DNA of 64,000 nucleotides from contig NZ_AP022853.1 in NCBI RefSeq assembly GCF_011764585.1, positions 2,091,501-2,155,500 on the forward strand. The letters are read 5' to 3'. How positions within the stretch are numbered: the stretch's first letter is position 1; each line of letters starts with the position of its first letter. The notes under the pieces were generated by a model, which saw nothing but the letters and a program-made list of their open reading frames with translations, did no database searches and was not told the origin of the DNA. The position numbers and the translations under genes were made by a program. Below are positions 1-9,342 of this stretch, piece after piece. The DNA comes from Sulfurimicrobium lacus (GTDB lineage Bacteria > Pseudomonadota > Gammaproteobacteria > Burkholderiales > Sulfuricellaceae).

Positions 1-2285
1 CGTTGGAATGCCTGATCCATGCCCAGCGTTGAATTGAGGCGTGCCATATCGATAGCGGCATGCGTCGCTGATAATGGTGGCGCGAAACGTAACAGGATAT
101 CTTCCAGAAATTCCGGCTTGAGCGGCTTAACCAGGTAGTCGTCCATGCCGCCGGCGAGGCAGCGCTCTTGATCGCCTGGCATGGCATTGGCGGTCATGGC
201 GACAATAGGCTGGCGAGTGCCTTTGTGATGTTCCATACGGCGAATTTCTGCTGTGGCCTCGAAGCCATCAAGTTCCGGCATTTGGCAGTCCATCAGAATC
301 AGGTCGAAGTGAGAACGGCTGGCCGCTTGCACCGCCTCATGCCCATTTACAGCGATTTCGGGCGATATGCCGAAACGCTCAAGCATGTGCTGGATCACTT
401 TCCGATTGACACTGTTATCTTCCGCAACCAACACGTGTAAGGATTGGGGGACTGTGCCCTGCCTCGTCCGCGCGGGTGGTTCAGCAAGTCGTTCTGCGAT
501 GTTGGCTGAGCAGTTTTGCTTTGCCAGTCGCACCGTGAACCAGAATCGACTGCCTTTCCCGGGCTCGCTTTCCATGCCGATTGCTCCGTCCATGAGTTCG
601 ACCAGTTGTTTTGAAATGGCCAGGCCCAGCCCGGTGCCGCCATATTTGCGCGTAGTCGAGCCATCGGCTTGCGAGAAGGATTGGAACAGCCGGGAGGCAG
701 TTTGCGGCGCAATGCCGATGCCTGTGTCGCGTACTTCGAGGCGCACGACGATGTCGCGCTGCGTCTCCTCTTGCAGGTGGGCGTCGATGACGATTTCCCC
801 TTGATCGGTGAACTTGATTGCATTGTCTGTCAGATTCGCGAGAATCTGCCGTAGTCGGCCTGGGTCGCCGTGCAGCAGGGGAGGGAGCGCCGCTTCGATG
901 TGGCAGGTTAACTGCAGGCCCTTGTGCTGTGTGCGAGGAGTAAAAAGCTTCCTGATCCCATCCACGGTTTCGCGGAGATCGAAGTCGATGAGGTCGAGTT
1001 CGAGCTTGCCCGCTTCGATTTTAGAGAAATCGAGAATGTCGTTGATGATGGTCAGAAGCGCTTCCGCGGACTGGCTGATGGTTTCGGCATAATCGCGTTG
1101 CTGAGGAGATAGCGGCGTATCGAGCAGGAGGCTGATCATGCCGGTGATGCCATTCATCGGTGTACGAATTTCGTGGCTGACGTTGGCGACGAATTCCGAT
1201 TTCAGCTTCGATGCGTCGAGGGCCGCGTCATAGGCTTTCTTAAGGGTTTCCTCCGCAAGTTTGCGTTCGGTAATGTCGCGGATAATTGCCTGGGTAATGA
1301 CCTGGTTGTCCAGCGTCATGGAGTGCAAGGCGATTTCGGCCGGGAAAATTGTCCCATCGGCTCTTTTTCCTCGCCACTCGAAATAACAGTGTCCCGCCTC
1401 CATTGCCTGACGGATATGGGTCTTGGCGTAGGAGCGGGTGTCCGTTCCGTCTGCTTGTTGCGGCGGCCCGAGGTCGGTTGGCGACATATGGGTGAATTGC
1501 TGGGGCGAAGCGACCTGGAACATGCGCAAAGCAGCAGGGTTGCAGTCGGCGAAATGATCCTGGTCCATCAACACAATCCCATCCGAGTTGGTGTCGAACA
1601 GCGTCTTGAACTTCAGTTGTCCCTTCTCAATCTCAAGCGCCTGCTGGGCTGCACGCCGGATGACCACGATGGCGATTATTATCCCCAGAAAGGCAGCAGA
1701 GGCGCCGAGCATAATCATGAGCAATTCGGTCTGGTCATACGATTGCGCGGCTTCTTCAGCAGCTTTGCGACTAGCATCGCGCTGGAGCTTGAGCAAATCA
1801 TCCAGTTCATGCAGCAGTTTTTTCTGAATCGGGATCGCCTGCGAGATCAGTAACTCCAGTGCTGATGCACTGTCGTGATCGGTTGCGCGCTCGATGGTTC
1901 GGATAACGATTGGCTGGGTGATCGAAGTAAGGTTGTCGATGCTGTCCAGCACGATTGCTTCGTCGTTATTGGATATCATGGTATGCAGTTTTTGCCGCGC
2001 CTTGGTGAAGATGGTGCCGTATTCGTAAAAGCGCTGCAGTTCATCGTCTTGGGCGAACGGATCCTCTAGCACCACGATGGTATGCATACCGATGGCGCGC
2101 TCGCGCAGGGCGTCACGCATGCTGGTGGCGAGTTCGATCTTGACGTTGTTTTTTTCGACAATCGCTTCCAGTCGGCTGTTTATGGCATCCATCTGTTTCA
2201 GGCCAATAACCGTGAGAGTGACCATCAGGGCTAGCACCAGTGCAAAGCCAGCACCGACGCTTAACTTCATGTTGCGCGCAAACAT
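1..2285 (-). CDS. Hybrid sensor histidine kinase (BarA-like), C-terminus cut by window edge
   Basis: Membrane-bound phosphorelay kinase read on the minus strand from an ATG at 2283-2285 and still open at base 1. A hydrophobic segment near residues 8-28 and another near 185-206 flank a helical periplasmic region. A PAS domain follows at about 215-330, then a HisKA domain whose [10 protein letters not shown] motif places the phosphorylated His at residue 371. The ATPase domain has DNAIKFTD and GTGLGLAI boxes. A receiver domain begins near 617 with VLVAEDN, and its phosphoacceptor is Asp666 in [13 protein letters not shown]. Family members of this layout often end in an Hpt domain, but that part lies outside the window. 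The signal sensed cannot be told from sequence. Divergent from the patatin gene. Confidence 0.9.
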   Translation of the reverse strand, partial: MFARNMKLSVGAGFALVLALMVTLTVIGLKQMDAINSRLEAIVEKNNVKIELATSMRDALRERAIGMHTIVVLEDPFAQDDELQRFYEYGTIFTKARQKLHTMISNNDEAIVLDSIDNLTSITQPIVIRTIERATDHDSASALELLISQAIPIQKKLLHELDDLLKLQRDASRKAAEEAAQSYDQTELLMIMLGASAAFLGIIIAIVVIRRAAQQALEIEKGQLKFKTLFDTNSDGIVLMDQDHFADCNPAALRMFQVASPQQFTHMSPTDLGPPQQADGTDTRSYAKTHIRQAMEAGHCYFEWRGKRADGTIFPAEIALHSMTLDNQVITQAIIRDITERKLAEETLKKAYDAALDASKLKSEFVANVSHEIRTPMNGITGMISLLLDTPLSPQQRDYAETISQSAEALLTIINDILDFSKIEAGKLELDLIDFDLRETVDGIRKLFTPRTQHKGLQLTCHIEAALPPLLHGDPGRLRQILANLTDNAIKFTDQGEIVIDAHLQEETQRDIVVRLEVRDTGIGIAPQTASRLFQSFSQADGSTTRKYGGTGLGLAISKQLVELMDGAIGMESEPGKGSRFWFTVRLAKQNCSANIAERLAEPPARTRQGTVPQSLHVLVAEDNSVNRKVIQHMLERFGISPEIAVNGHEAVQAASRSHFDLILMDCQMPELDGFEATAEIRRMEHHKGTRQPIVAMTANAMPGDQERCLAGGMDDYLVKPLKPEFLEDILLRFAPPLSATHAAIDMARLNSTLGMDQAFQ

Positions 2286-2438
2286 GATTCTCCAATATAT
2301 TGATAAATATAAATATAACTAAATATTTACTTTTTATTTAACTGATATTGTCGCACCCTGCATATTAACTGCACAGCACGGTTGTAAATTGCCTTATGTG
2401 GCGTTACGCTGCTGGGCTGTTTTTTGGAGTCGAATTGA

Positions 2439-3317
2439 ATGCGGAAATTATTGGCGCTGTTTGCAGTTGTTTTATTTGTAATGGCAGGGTGTGCGGTTGC
2501 ACCGAAAAGCAAGGTAGTGGAGCCCCCAACAGTGGTGGTTGCGCCCAAGATTGCATTGGTGCTGGGAGGCGGCGCCGCACGCGGCTTCGCTCATGTCGGC
2601 GTGATCAAGACGCTTGAAGCGCACGGGATCGTGCCGCAAATCGTGGTGGGCACGAGTGCCGGCAGTGTGGTCGGGGCGCTTTACGCGGGCGGTTACAGCG
2701 GTTTCGATTTGCAAACAATCTCTTTCCAGATGGATGAAGGGAGCGTGGGGGATTGGGTCATGCCTGACAGGGGATTCATAAAAGGCGAACAGCTGCAGAA
2801 TTTTGTCAACCGCGCTTTGCATAACAAGCCGATCGAGCGTTTGGGCAAGACTTTTGCCGCCGTCGCGACCGATCTTCGCAGCGGTGAGCAGGCGGTATTC
2901 AGGCGCGGCAATACCGGCATGGCAGTACGGGCTTCCAGCAGTGTTCCGGGCGTATTTCAGCCGGTCACCATCAATGGGCGGGAGTATGTGGACGGAGGGC
3001 TTACCAGCCCGGTGCCGGTAAAAGTGGCGCGCAGCCTGGGGGCGGACATCGTGATTGCGGTGGATATATCCAGCAAGCCCGCCAATGCCAAGGTCAACGA
3101 TTCGCTGGATGTCCTGTTGCAAACGTTCAGCATCATGGGGCAGAGCATCAGCCAGTACGAACTAGCGCAGGCTGACGTGGTGATTCGTCCCAATACGGCC
3201 GGAATCGGCTCAACGGATTTCGAACAGAAGCATCAGGCGATTATGGAAGGGGAGAGGGCCGCGCTCGCCGCGCTGCCCCTTATTCGCTCGCTAATCCAGC
3301 GGGGGGCTGGAAAGTAA
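2439..3317 (+). CDS. Patatin-like phospholipase lipoprotein (RssA-type)
   Basis: Predicted serine lipid acyl hydrolase of 292 residues. The N-terminus is a lipoprotein signal with lipobox VMAGC (lipidated Cys18). The patatin fold shows the oxyanion motif GGGAARG at 43-49, the nucleophile Ser73 in GTSAG and the catalytic Asp185 in DGG, so the Ser-Asp dyad is intact. A Shine-Dalgarno GGAG lies at 2425-2428, supporting the ATG at 2439. Being a lipoprotein, it should act on phospholipids at the envelope; the substrate is unknown. Its 3' end overlaps the convergent NlpC/P60 gene by 38 bp. Confidence 0.9.
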   Translation: MRKLLALFAVVLFVMAGCAVAPKSKVVEPPTVVVAPKIALVLGGGAARGFAHVGVIKTLEAHGIVPQIVVGTSAGSVVGALYAGGYSGFDLQTISFQMDEGSVGDWVMPDRGFIKGEQLQNFVNRALHNKPIERLGKTFAAVATDLRSGEQAVFRRGNTGMAVRASSSVPGVFQPVTINGREYVDGGLTSPVPVKVARSLGADIVIAVDISSKPANAKVNDSLDVLLQTFSIMGQSISQYELAQADVVIRPNTAGIGSTDFEQKHQAIMEGERAALAALPLIRSLIQRGAGK

Positions 3318-3819
3318 GTATACGGCGTGCGCCGTTGAAATGCTTGACCCAGTAGCTGTCCTGCAGGCTGACGACTTCGACGCCGCCGCCTGAACTGGGG
3401 GCATGCACGAAGCGGTTGTTGCCGATATAGATGCCGACGTGCGAGAAGGAGCGGCGCAATGTGTTGAAAAACACCAGGTCGCCCGGCTGCAGTTCCTTCA
3501 TTGAAATCTGTTTGCCCTGGCGGCTGATGGCCAGTGCATTGTGGGGCAGCGAAAGTCCTGCCACCTGGCGGAATACATGGCTGACGTAACCACTGCAATC
3601 GAAACCGGTGGTCGGCTGGGCGCCGCCATACTTGTAGTTGACGCCGATCAGGTTGAGTGCGTAGTTGAGCATCTCGGAAACGCCGGCAGCCTGGCGAGTT
3701 TGCAGCGTGGATGCGACCGGTTCTGCGGCAGAATTGGTCGTTTCGACTGGCTCCTGTGCCCACGCGATGCTGGCGGCACAAAAGAGGTATCCGAAAATGG
3801 CGGTCTTGAAAATACTCAT
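3280..3819 (-). CDS. NlpC/P60 (C40) cell-wall endopeptidase
   Basis: Secreted peptidoglycan hydrolase of 179 residues. A signal peptide ends near AWA (residues 19-21). The C40 domain carries the catalytic Cys75 in DCSGY, His127 in SHVGIY and His139 in FVHAPSSGG, so the triad is complete. The family cleaves gamma-D-glutamyl-diaminopimelate bonds in stem peptides and acts in the periplasm. There is no LysM or SH3 wall-binding domain, as in the small Spr/MepS-like members. The gene converges on the patatin gene with tail overlap. Confidence 0.9.
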   Translation of the reverse strand: MSIFKTAIFGYLFCAASIAWAQEPVETTNSAAEPVASTLQTRQAAGVSEMLNYALNLIGVNYKYGGAQPTTGFDCSGYVSHVFRQVAGLSLPHNALAISRQGKQISMKELQPGDLVFFNTLRRSFSHVGIYIGNNRFVHAPSSGGGVEVVSLQDSYWVKHFNGARRILTFQPPAGLASE

Positions 3820-3897
3820 TGGGCCGTAATTTATCGGGAAAGTATGCTGTTGTAAAGCATAAAAATGCTTTAACCTAAAGCTTCAGGCCCTTGAGTA

Positions 3898-3962
3898 ACC
3901 TCTGATTAAATCAAAGGCAGGCGCGTTTGATTTAATCAGAGTTTCCCTTAATCAGAGGTTCC
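3898..3962. repeat. Palindromic repeat element, copy 1 (ACCTCTGATTAA family)
   Basis: The left arm at 3898-3915 starts ACCTCTGATTAAATC. It is matched by a reverse-complement arm at 3926-3941, and an extra partial right arm (TTAATCAGAGGTTCC) lies at 3948-3962. A cleaner copy is at 61087-61139. The element sits a few bases upstream of the Shine-Dalgarno (AGGAG, 3966-3970) of the next gene, so it lies in that gene's leader or promoter. It could be a non-autonomous mobile repeat or a repetitive extragenic palindrome. The left arm could pair with either right arm. Confidence 0.75.
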
Positions 3963-3976
3963 TACAGGAGAAAATC

Positions 3977-4633
3977 ATGAACCAGCCTCTCAGCACACAG
4001 GAAATTACCAGCGCCGTCAGCGATTCGCTACAACAGGATGTCGGCGACATCCGTACCCGGGTTCGTGACTTGACGCTGCGTGCCCTGCAAAACCGCCGCC
4101 TTGAAGCCGACCAGATACGCGAGGTGGTGCGCGCCGTGGCTCAGGGCGTGAGTCTTGGAGCGGAGCATCGTGCAGGCGAAGTGAAACTGGCGCTTGCTGC
4201 AGCCTTGTCGGGGCTCGACGACGCCTTGGCGAAGGCCGCGCAGGCGACGCGCCTGGCATTGCAGGAGCTGCTCGCTAAAAGCAAGGATTTTACCGATCAG
4301 GATCTGAAAAGCGCGCTGGATGATCTCAAGATCACCGAGCAGGCATTCCTCGACACACTGGGTCAGGTGGCCGATGCCGCGAGCAGCAAGATCAGGCAGG
4401 AGCTTAAGGATGCGGTAGAGCATGTGCGCCGTTCCGGTACCGATACCGGAGCCAGCGTCAAAGAGGCGCTGAGTGAGTTGGGCAACCGGCTTTCGGCAAC
4501 TTTGCAGGTGAGTAAAATTGCCGGGCAAGAGGCGGCGCATACCTTAAACAGTCGTTTGGCGGCTTTGGCGAGCGGAATTCTGGCGGGCATGGCAGAAGCC
4601 TTGCGGGAAAAGAGCGAACCCGGCCAGAAGTAA
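3977..4633 (+). CDS. Helical protein of unknown function (DUF6781-like) next to ubiB
   Basis: Protein of 218 residues, almost entirely amphipathic helix rich in Ala, Leu, Glu and Lys, with no signal peptide and no membrane segment. It resembles phasin-like or apolipoprotein-like coiled coils and a family I recall as DUF6781, but recognition is weak. It starts at an ATG preceded by AGGAG and ends 9 bp before the UbiB-like kinase, so the two are probably co-transcribed. A role as a partner or scaffold for that kinase at the membrane is a guess from the pairing only. Confidence 0.7.
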   Translation: MNQPLSTQEITSAVSDSLQQDVGDIRTRVRDLTLRALQNRRLEADQIREVVRAVAQGVSLGAEHRAGEVKLALAAALSGLDDALAKAAQATRLALQELLAKSKDFTDQDLKSALDDLKITEQAFLDTLGQVADAASSKIRQELKDAVEHVRRSGTDTGASVKEALSELGNRLSATLQVSKIAGQEAAHTLNSRLAALASGILAGMAEALREKSEPGQK

Positions 4634-4642
4634 CAAAACGTC

Positions 4643-6322
4643 ATGCTTATGGAAACTCTTCATGTGATGCGGGATCTTTCTCGCCTGCATGAAATCGCAA
4701 CCATCTTCATCCGCTACGGCTGGGGAGATGTGGCGCGTCGCCTGGGAATCGTTTCCCTGCTGGAGCGGGCGGGGCGCATCCTGCACTGGCAGGAAGCCGA
4801 AGACATCATGCATCTCGAACCCGCTGTACGTGTACGGCGGGCGCTTGAAGAACTTGGCCCGACCTTTGTCAAGCTGGGCCAGGTGCTGGCAACCCGAGTG
4901 GATATGTTTCCGCCCTGCTGGATTGCCGAGTTCGAGAAGCTGCAGAGCGAAGTCCCGCCCGTGCCGTTTGAGGAATTACTGCCGGAACTGCTCAGCGCGC
5001 TAGGCGCATCGCCGCTGGATGTTTTTCTGGACGTGCAGACGACCCCTATTGCCGCGGCGTCCATTGCTCAAGTGCATGCGGCCAAGTTGAAGGATGGCAG
5101 TGAAGTCGTCCTGAAAATTCGTCGTCCCGGCATCCGCCAGAAGATCGAAGCCGATCTCCGTATCCTGGCGCATATTGCGAATCTGCTGGAATCCGAAATT
5201 CCCGAGGCGCGGCGCTACCAGCCCGCCAAAATCACCGCTGAATTTACCCGCTCGCTGCGCCGCGAGCTCGATCTGGCGATGGAAGCGCGCAATATCGAGC
5301 GGTTTGCCACCAATTTCGCTGCCGACGCGACGGTTCTGATTCCCAAGGTTTATTGGGATTGGACCAGCGAGATCATGAACGTGCAGCAACGAATCGTCGG
5401 CATTCAGGGCAAGGATCTTGCGGCCGTGGAAGCGGCAGGCCTGGACCGCGAGTTGCTGGCAAGGCGGGGCGCCGACGTAGTACTCAAAATGATCCTGATT
5501 GATGGATATTTCCACGCTGATCCTCATCCTGGCAACGTCTTTTACCTCCCCGGAAACCGGCTGGCGTTGCTCGACTTCGGCATGGTGGGCCGCTTGACGC
5601 ATGAACGGCGCGACCAGATCGTGGACCTGCTTGCCGCGCTGGCTCAACACCACGAAGATGGGATGCTGGACGTGCTGCTGGAATGGGCCGGAGATGCGAG
5701 TGTGGACGATGCCAAACTGGCCGCCGATGTGGGCGACCTGTCCGTGAACTATGAAAATGTACCGATCAAGGACATCCGCTTAAGCGCGCTGTTGCAAGAG
5801 ATTACCGTGATCATGCGCGAGCATTCTCTCGTGTTGCCGTCCGATTTGACCCTGTTGTTCAAGACCTTGATCACACTGGAAGGATTCGGTCGTCAACTGG
5901 ACCCGGAATTTCACCTGATCAGCCATCTCACTCCTTTTGTGACCAGGGTGATCAGGGAGCGCTACACCCCCGCCGCGTTGTTCAAACGTGGGCGGCGCAG
6001 CATCAATGAGATGTACGGGCTAGTCACCAGTTTGCCACGCGATCTGGGGCGCCTCATCCGGGAGGCGCGCCGGGGACGTTTCAAGATCGACCTGGATCTC
6101 AAGCGCCTGGACCATTTCGGTCAGCAGCTCGACCGCAGCGTCAACCGCCTCACGATGGGAATCATGACCGCTTCCCTGGTGATCGGCTCCTCGATCGTCA
6201 TGACCGTGAAAGGCGGACCAACTCTGTTCGGGCTGCCGTTGTTCGGGCTGCTGGGGTTCTTGCTGGCGTTCTTCAACAGCGTGTGGATCATCCTCTCGAT
6301 CTGGCGCTCGAATCGCCATTAG
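4643..6322 (+). CDS. ABC1/AarF/UbiB family atypical kinase
   Basis: Member (559 residues) of the UbiB/ADCK family, atypical protein-kinase-like ATPases tied to ubiquinone biosynthesis and lipid homeostasis. Visible are the KLGQ motif at 77-80, the Ala-rich nucleotide loop AAASIAQVHAA, the ATP-site Lys in VVLKIRRPG, the catalytic segment HADPHPGN near residue 290 and the metal-binding LLDFGMVG. Two hydrophobic helices at the C-terminus anchor it in the inner membrane. Canonical ubiB sits beside ubiE/ubiJ, which are absent here, so this may be a paralogue rather than the ubiquinone UbiB. No strong ribosome site precedes the ATG; codon 3 is an alternative start. Confidence 0.88.
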   Translation: MLMETLHVMRDLSRLHEIATIFIRYGWGDVARRLGIVSLLERAGRILHWQEAEDIMHLEPAVRVRRALEELGPTFVKLGQVLATRVDMFPPCWIAEFEKLQSEVPPVPFEELLPELLSALGASPLDVFLDVQTTPIAAASIAQVHAAKLKDGSEVVLKIRRPGIRQKIEADLRILAHIANLLESEIPEARRYQPAKITAEFTRSLRRELDLAMEARNIERFATNFAADATVLIPKVYWDWTSEIMNVQQRIVGIQGKDLAAVEAAGLDRELLARRGADVVLKMILIDGYFHADPHPGNVFYLPGNRLALLDFGMVGRLTHERRDQIVDLLAALAQHHEDGMLDVLLEWAGDASVDDAKLAADVGDLSVNYENVPIKDIRLSALLQEITVIMREHSLVLPSDLTLLFKTLITLEGFGRQLDPEFHLISHLTPFVTRVIRERYTPAALFKRGRRSINEMYGLVTSLPRDLGRLIREARRGRFKIDLDLKRLDHFGQQLDRSVNRLTMGIMTASLVIGSSIVMTVKGGPTLFGLPLFGLLGFLLAFFNSVWIILSIWRSNRH

Positions 6323-6425
6323 CGATACAGGACAGGCGAAGCAACTCGATAAAGTGGGGTCACGCACGGACGATTCCTGTTGATCGGTGTCTAATAAGCT
6401 AAGTCTACCTTTTGAGTAAATCGCC

Positions 6426-7043
6426 ATGCCCGAAGAAGAGGATTCATCAACGATCAATGTCCGCCTGCCGGACCAGCAGGACTACAGTGTCGCTCGCGGT
6501 TCCAGCGTCAGTACGCCCGAAGTGCAGCCTGGCAGAACGAAGGTATCGACCCTCAGCGAGACCAAGACCCAACAGAATTCCGCTATTCTTGAAGCATCGC
6601 TTGAGGTGTCGATCCAGTCAAAAAACCAGCCGCTAGCCTTGCTCCTGAAGTCGGCGATCACCGGGATCAACGAGTTGCTGAGACCGCAATTCGGCGACAA
6701 TGCCATCCAGGCGGCCGTCAGCGAGGACAACACCCCCGGCGGAACAGCAAATCGCATTGTCTCGCTCTCCACCGGATTTTATGACTTGTTCAAGCAGCAG
6801 CATCAGGGCGAGGACGCGAACGAAGTACTGACGAATTTCATGGCCACCATCCGCAGCGGGTTCGAGACAGGGTTCAAAGAGGCGCAAGCGATACTGAGTG
6901 GCATGGGCGTCCTTAACGGCGACATTGCCAGCGACATCGACAAGACCCGAGAGCTGGTCCAAAAAGGCTATGCCGACTTTGAGGCCGCAATGCGCCAAAG
7001 CTTGTCAGGCACGAATAACGCGAGCCAGGCGACCTCCGCCTGA
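6426..7043 (+). CDS. DUF5610-like protein
   Basis: Soluble protein of 205 residues. The first 50 residues look disordered. The core begins AILEASLEVSIQSKNQPLAL, and a long helical region follows up to a Ser/Ala-rich tail. The core resembles DUF5610 domains, whose function is unknown. It stands alone, with about 100 bp upstream and 210 bp downstream free of genes, and no signal peptide or membrane segment is seen. Confidence 0.65.
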   Translation: MPEEEDSSTINVRLPDQQDYSVARGSSVSTPEVQPGRTKVSTLSETKTQQNSAILEASLEVSIQSKNQPLALLLKSAITGINELLRPQFGDNAIQAAVSEDNTPGGTANRIVSLSTGFYDLFKQQHQGEDANEVLTNFMATIRSGFETGFKEAQAILSGMGVLNGDIASDIDKTRELVQKGYADFEAAMRQSLSGTNNASQATSA

Positions 7044-7255
7044 ACAGGCGTTCTCCTCGCAGGTATGAATTTTCATCTCCGAATGCTCAGGCGAGCATTT
7101 CTTCTGAGATTATTTCGGCAATTTCGTAGTCTCTGGGCGAGAAAACAGTGCGGCGACACCAAGTTCATGAAACATCCCGCCTATTCCTGTAAAATCATGC
7201 TTCTCTTTTTCTCGATAGCGTTCGCGGTTTCCGCACTCTTCCCGCTTATTCCCAT

Positions 7256-9187
7256 ATGCCCGATCTGGACCAGGTATTTTCCGAACAAGGCCCGCTTGCC
7301 CAGGCCGCCCAGGGCTATCGTCTGCGTCCTCAACAGCTTGCGATGGCCCACGCCATCGCCAAGGCGATCGAGCAGCATGAAGTCCTGGTGGCCGAAGCCG
7401 GCACCGGGACTGGCAAGACCTTCGCCTACCTGATCCCCGCGTTGCTTTCCGGCGGCAAGGTGATCGTTTCCACCGGCACCAAAACCCTGCAGGACCAGCT
7501 TTACAACCGCGACATCCCGGCCGTGCGCGCCGCGCTCCAGGTGCCGGTCTCGGTGGCGATCCTCAAGGGGCGCGCCAACTACGTCTGTCACTACCACCTG
7601 GAACGGACGCGCAACGAGGGGCGTTTTTTCAACCGCGAGGACGTCAAGTACCTGCCGCTCATCGAGCGCTACGCCAAGGTCAGCGACAACGGCGACAAAA
7701 GCGGGCTGGGGGCGGTGCCGGAAGACGCCGGCATCTGGTCATTCGTCACGTCCTCGCGCGAAAACTGCCTGGGGCAGGAATGCGCCTTCCACAAGGAGTG
7801 CTTCGTGCTGGAAGCGCGCCGCCGCGCCCAAGCCGCGGACGTGGTGGTGGTGAACCACCACCTGTTCTTCGCCGACGTGATGCTGCGCGACGAGGGGTTG
7901 GCCGAACTGCTGCCGGCCAGCAACACCGTCATTTTCGACGAGGCGCACCAGTTGCCCGATACCGCCAGCCTGTTCTTCGGCGATTCGCTGAGCACCAGCC
8001 AGATCGTCGAACTGGCGCGGGACAGTCTGGGCGAGGCCCTGACCTCGGCCAAGGATTTTACCGCCCTGCCGGATGCCACGGCGGCGCTGGAAAAAGCCGC
8101 GCGCGATTTGCGCCTGATTTTTTCCCAGGACACAGGACGTTTGCCGGCGCAGCGCGCCCAGACCATGCCCGGTTTCCAGGAGGCGCTGCAAGGCATGCAA
8201 GACCGCCTCGGCGAACTGGTGAAAATGCTCGAATCCCAGGCGGAACGCAGCGAAGGGCTCAAGAACTGCTGGCAGCGCGGCGTGGAACTGGTCGACAAGC
8301 TGCGTCACTGGCAGGGCGAAGCCAGCCTGGATTTCGTGCGCTGGGTGGAGGTCTTCAGCCATGCGCTGCAATTAAACGCCACGCCCCTTTCCATCGCGGA
8401 AATTTTCAACAAGCAGCTTTCCGGCCAGCCCCGCGCCTGGATCTTCACCTCGGCGACCCTGGCGGTAAAGAAGGATTTCAGCCATTACCAGGGGCAGATG
8501 GGCTTGCTCGAAGCCGCGACGGGCTACTGGGAAAGCCCCTTCGATTACGAGAAACAGGCCGTGCTGTATGCCCCGCAAGGCCTGCCCGATCCCAACAGCC
8601 GCGATTACACGGCGGCCGTGGTTGCCGCCGCGCTGCCGGTGATCCACGCCAGCGGCGGACGCGCCTTCCTGTTATGCACCAGCCTGCGCGCCATGCGCGA
8701 GGCGCATGGCCTGCTCAAGGAAGCCTTCGACAAGGAGGGCTGGGAGTTCCCGTTGCTGTTGCAGGGCGAAGGCTCGCGCACCGAACTGCTGGAACGCTTC
8801 CGCGCGCTGGGCAACGCCGTGCTGGTAGCGAGCCAGAGCTTCTGGGAGGGGGTGGACGTGCGCGGATCGGCACTGTCGCTGGTCATCATCGACAAACTGC
8901 CGTTCTCGCCGCCGGACGACCCGGTGCTGGCTGCGCGCATCGAGAAAATCAACCGTGAGGGGCGCAACGCCTTCATGGAATATCAGCTCCCGCACGCGGT
9001 CATCACGCTCAAGCAGGGCGCCGGACGGCTGATCCGCGACGAAACCGACCGCGGCGTGTTGATGATCTGCGACCCGCGCATGTTGACCAAGACCTATGGC
9101 AAGCGTATCTGGCAAAGCCTGCCGCCGATGACGCGCACGCGCGAGCTGAAAGACGTCGCAGCTTTTTTTAGTCAACAAGCGCAATGA
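7256..9187 (+). CDS. yoaA: ATP-dependent DNA helicase, YoaA/DinG (XPD-like) family
   Basis: Superfamily 2 helicase of 643 residues, expected to unwind damaged or forked DNA 5' to 3'. Walker A is AGTGTGKT near residue 46, the DEAH box is in VIFDEAHQLPD, and motif VI is QGAGRLIRDETDRG. Four cysteines (111, 171, 176, 182) are placed as the 4Fe-4S ligands of the XPD/YoaA group. The length fits YoaA better than the longer DinG. Its stop codon lies at the first bases of a repeat element (9185-9329), which therefore abuts the gene. Confidence 0.92.
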   Translation: MPDLDQVFSEQGPLAQAAQGYRLRPQQLAMAHAIAKAIEQHEVLVAEAGTGTGKTFAYLIPALLSGGKVIVSTGTKTLQDQLYNRDIPAVRAALQVPVSVAILKGRANYVCHYHLERTRNEGRFFNREDVKYLPLIERYAKVSDNGDKSGLGAVPEDAGIWSFVTSSRENCLGQECAFHKECFVLEARRRAQAADVVVVNHHLFFADVMLRDEGLAELLPASNTVIFDEAHQLPDTASLFFGDSLSTSQIVELARDSLGEALTSAKDFTALPDATAALEKAARDLRLIFSQDTGRLPAQRAQTMPGFQEALQGMQDRLGELVKMLESQAERSEGLKNCWQRGVELVDKLRHWQGEASLDFVRWVEVFSHALQLNATPLSIAEIFNKQLSGQPRAWIFTSATLAVKKDFSHYQGQMGLLEAATGYWESPFDYEKQAVLYAPQGLPDPNSRDYTAAVVAAALPVIHASGGRAFLLCTSLRAMREAHGLLKEAFDKEGWEFPLLLQGEGSRTELLERFRALGNAVLVASQSFWEGVDVRGSALSLVIIDKLPFSPPDDPVLAARIEKINREGRNAFMEYQLPHAVITLKQGAGRLIRDETDRGVLMICDPRMLTKTYGKRIWQSLPPMTRTRELKDVAAFFSQQAQ

Positions 9188-9329
9188 ACCTAAAAAAGCA
9201 GTTCAAGCCACAGAGTTCACAGAGGACACAGAGATATCCATGCCTTGTGCCGCGGTCGGGCTCATACCAAGAGTGCCAGGATGTGATCGGGAAGGCCTTT
9301 TTCTCTGTGAACTCTGTGTTCTCTGTGGC
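9185..9329. repeat. CACAGAG inverted-repeat element, copy A (no gene inside)
   Basis: The left arm at 9207-9233 is GCCACAGAG followed by two more CACAGAG heptads, each offset by a 2-base spacer (9-bp period). The right arm at 9303-9329 is the inverted counterpart, CTCTGTG repeated three times and ending GGC. The 69 bp between the arms hold no convincing gene. Bases 9185-9206 (TGAACCTAAAAA and following) resemble those before copy C at 62260, so the element probably begins at about 9185. It lies between yoaA and the HIRAN gene and adds an in-frame 53-codon extension upstream of the latter. Confidence 0.85.
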
Positions 9330-9342
9330 TAAAATTTATAGG

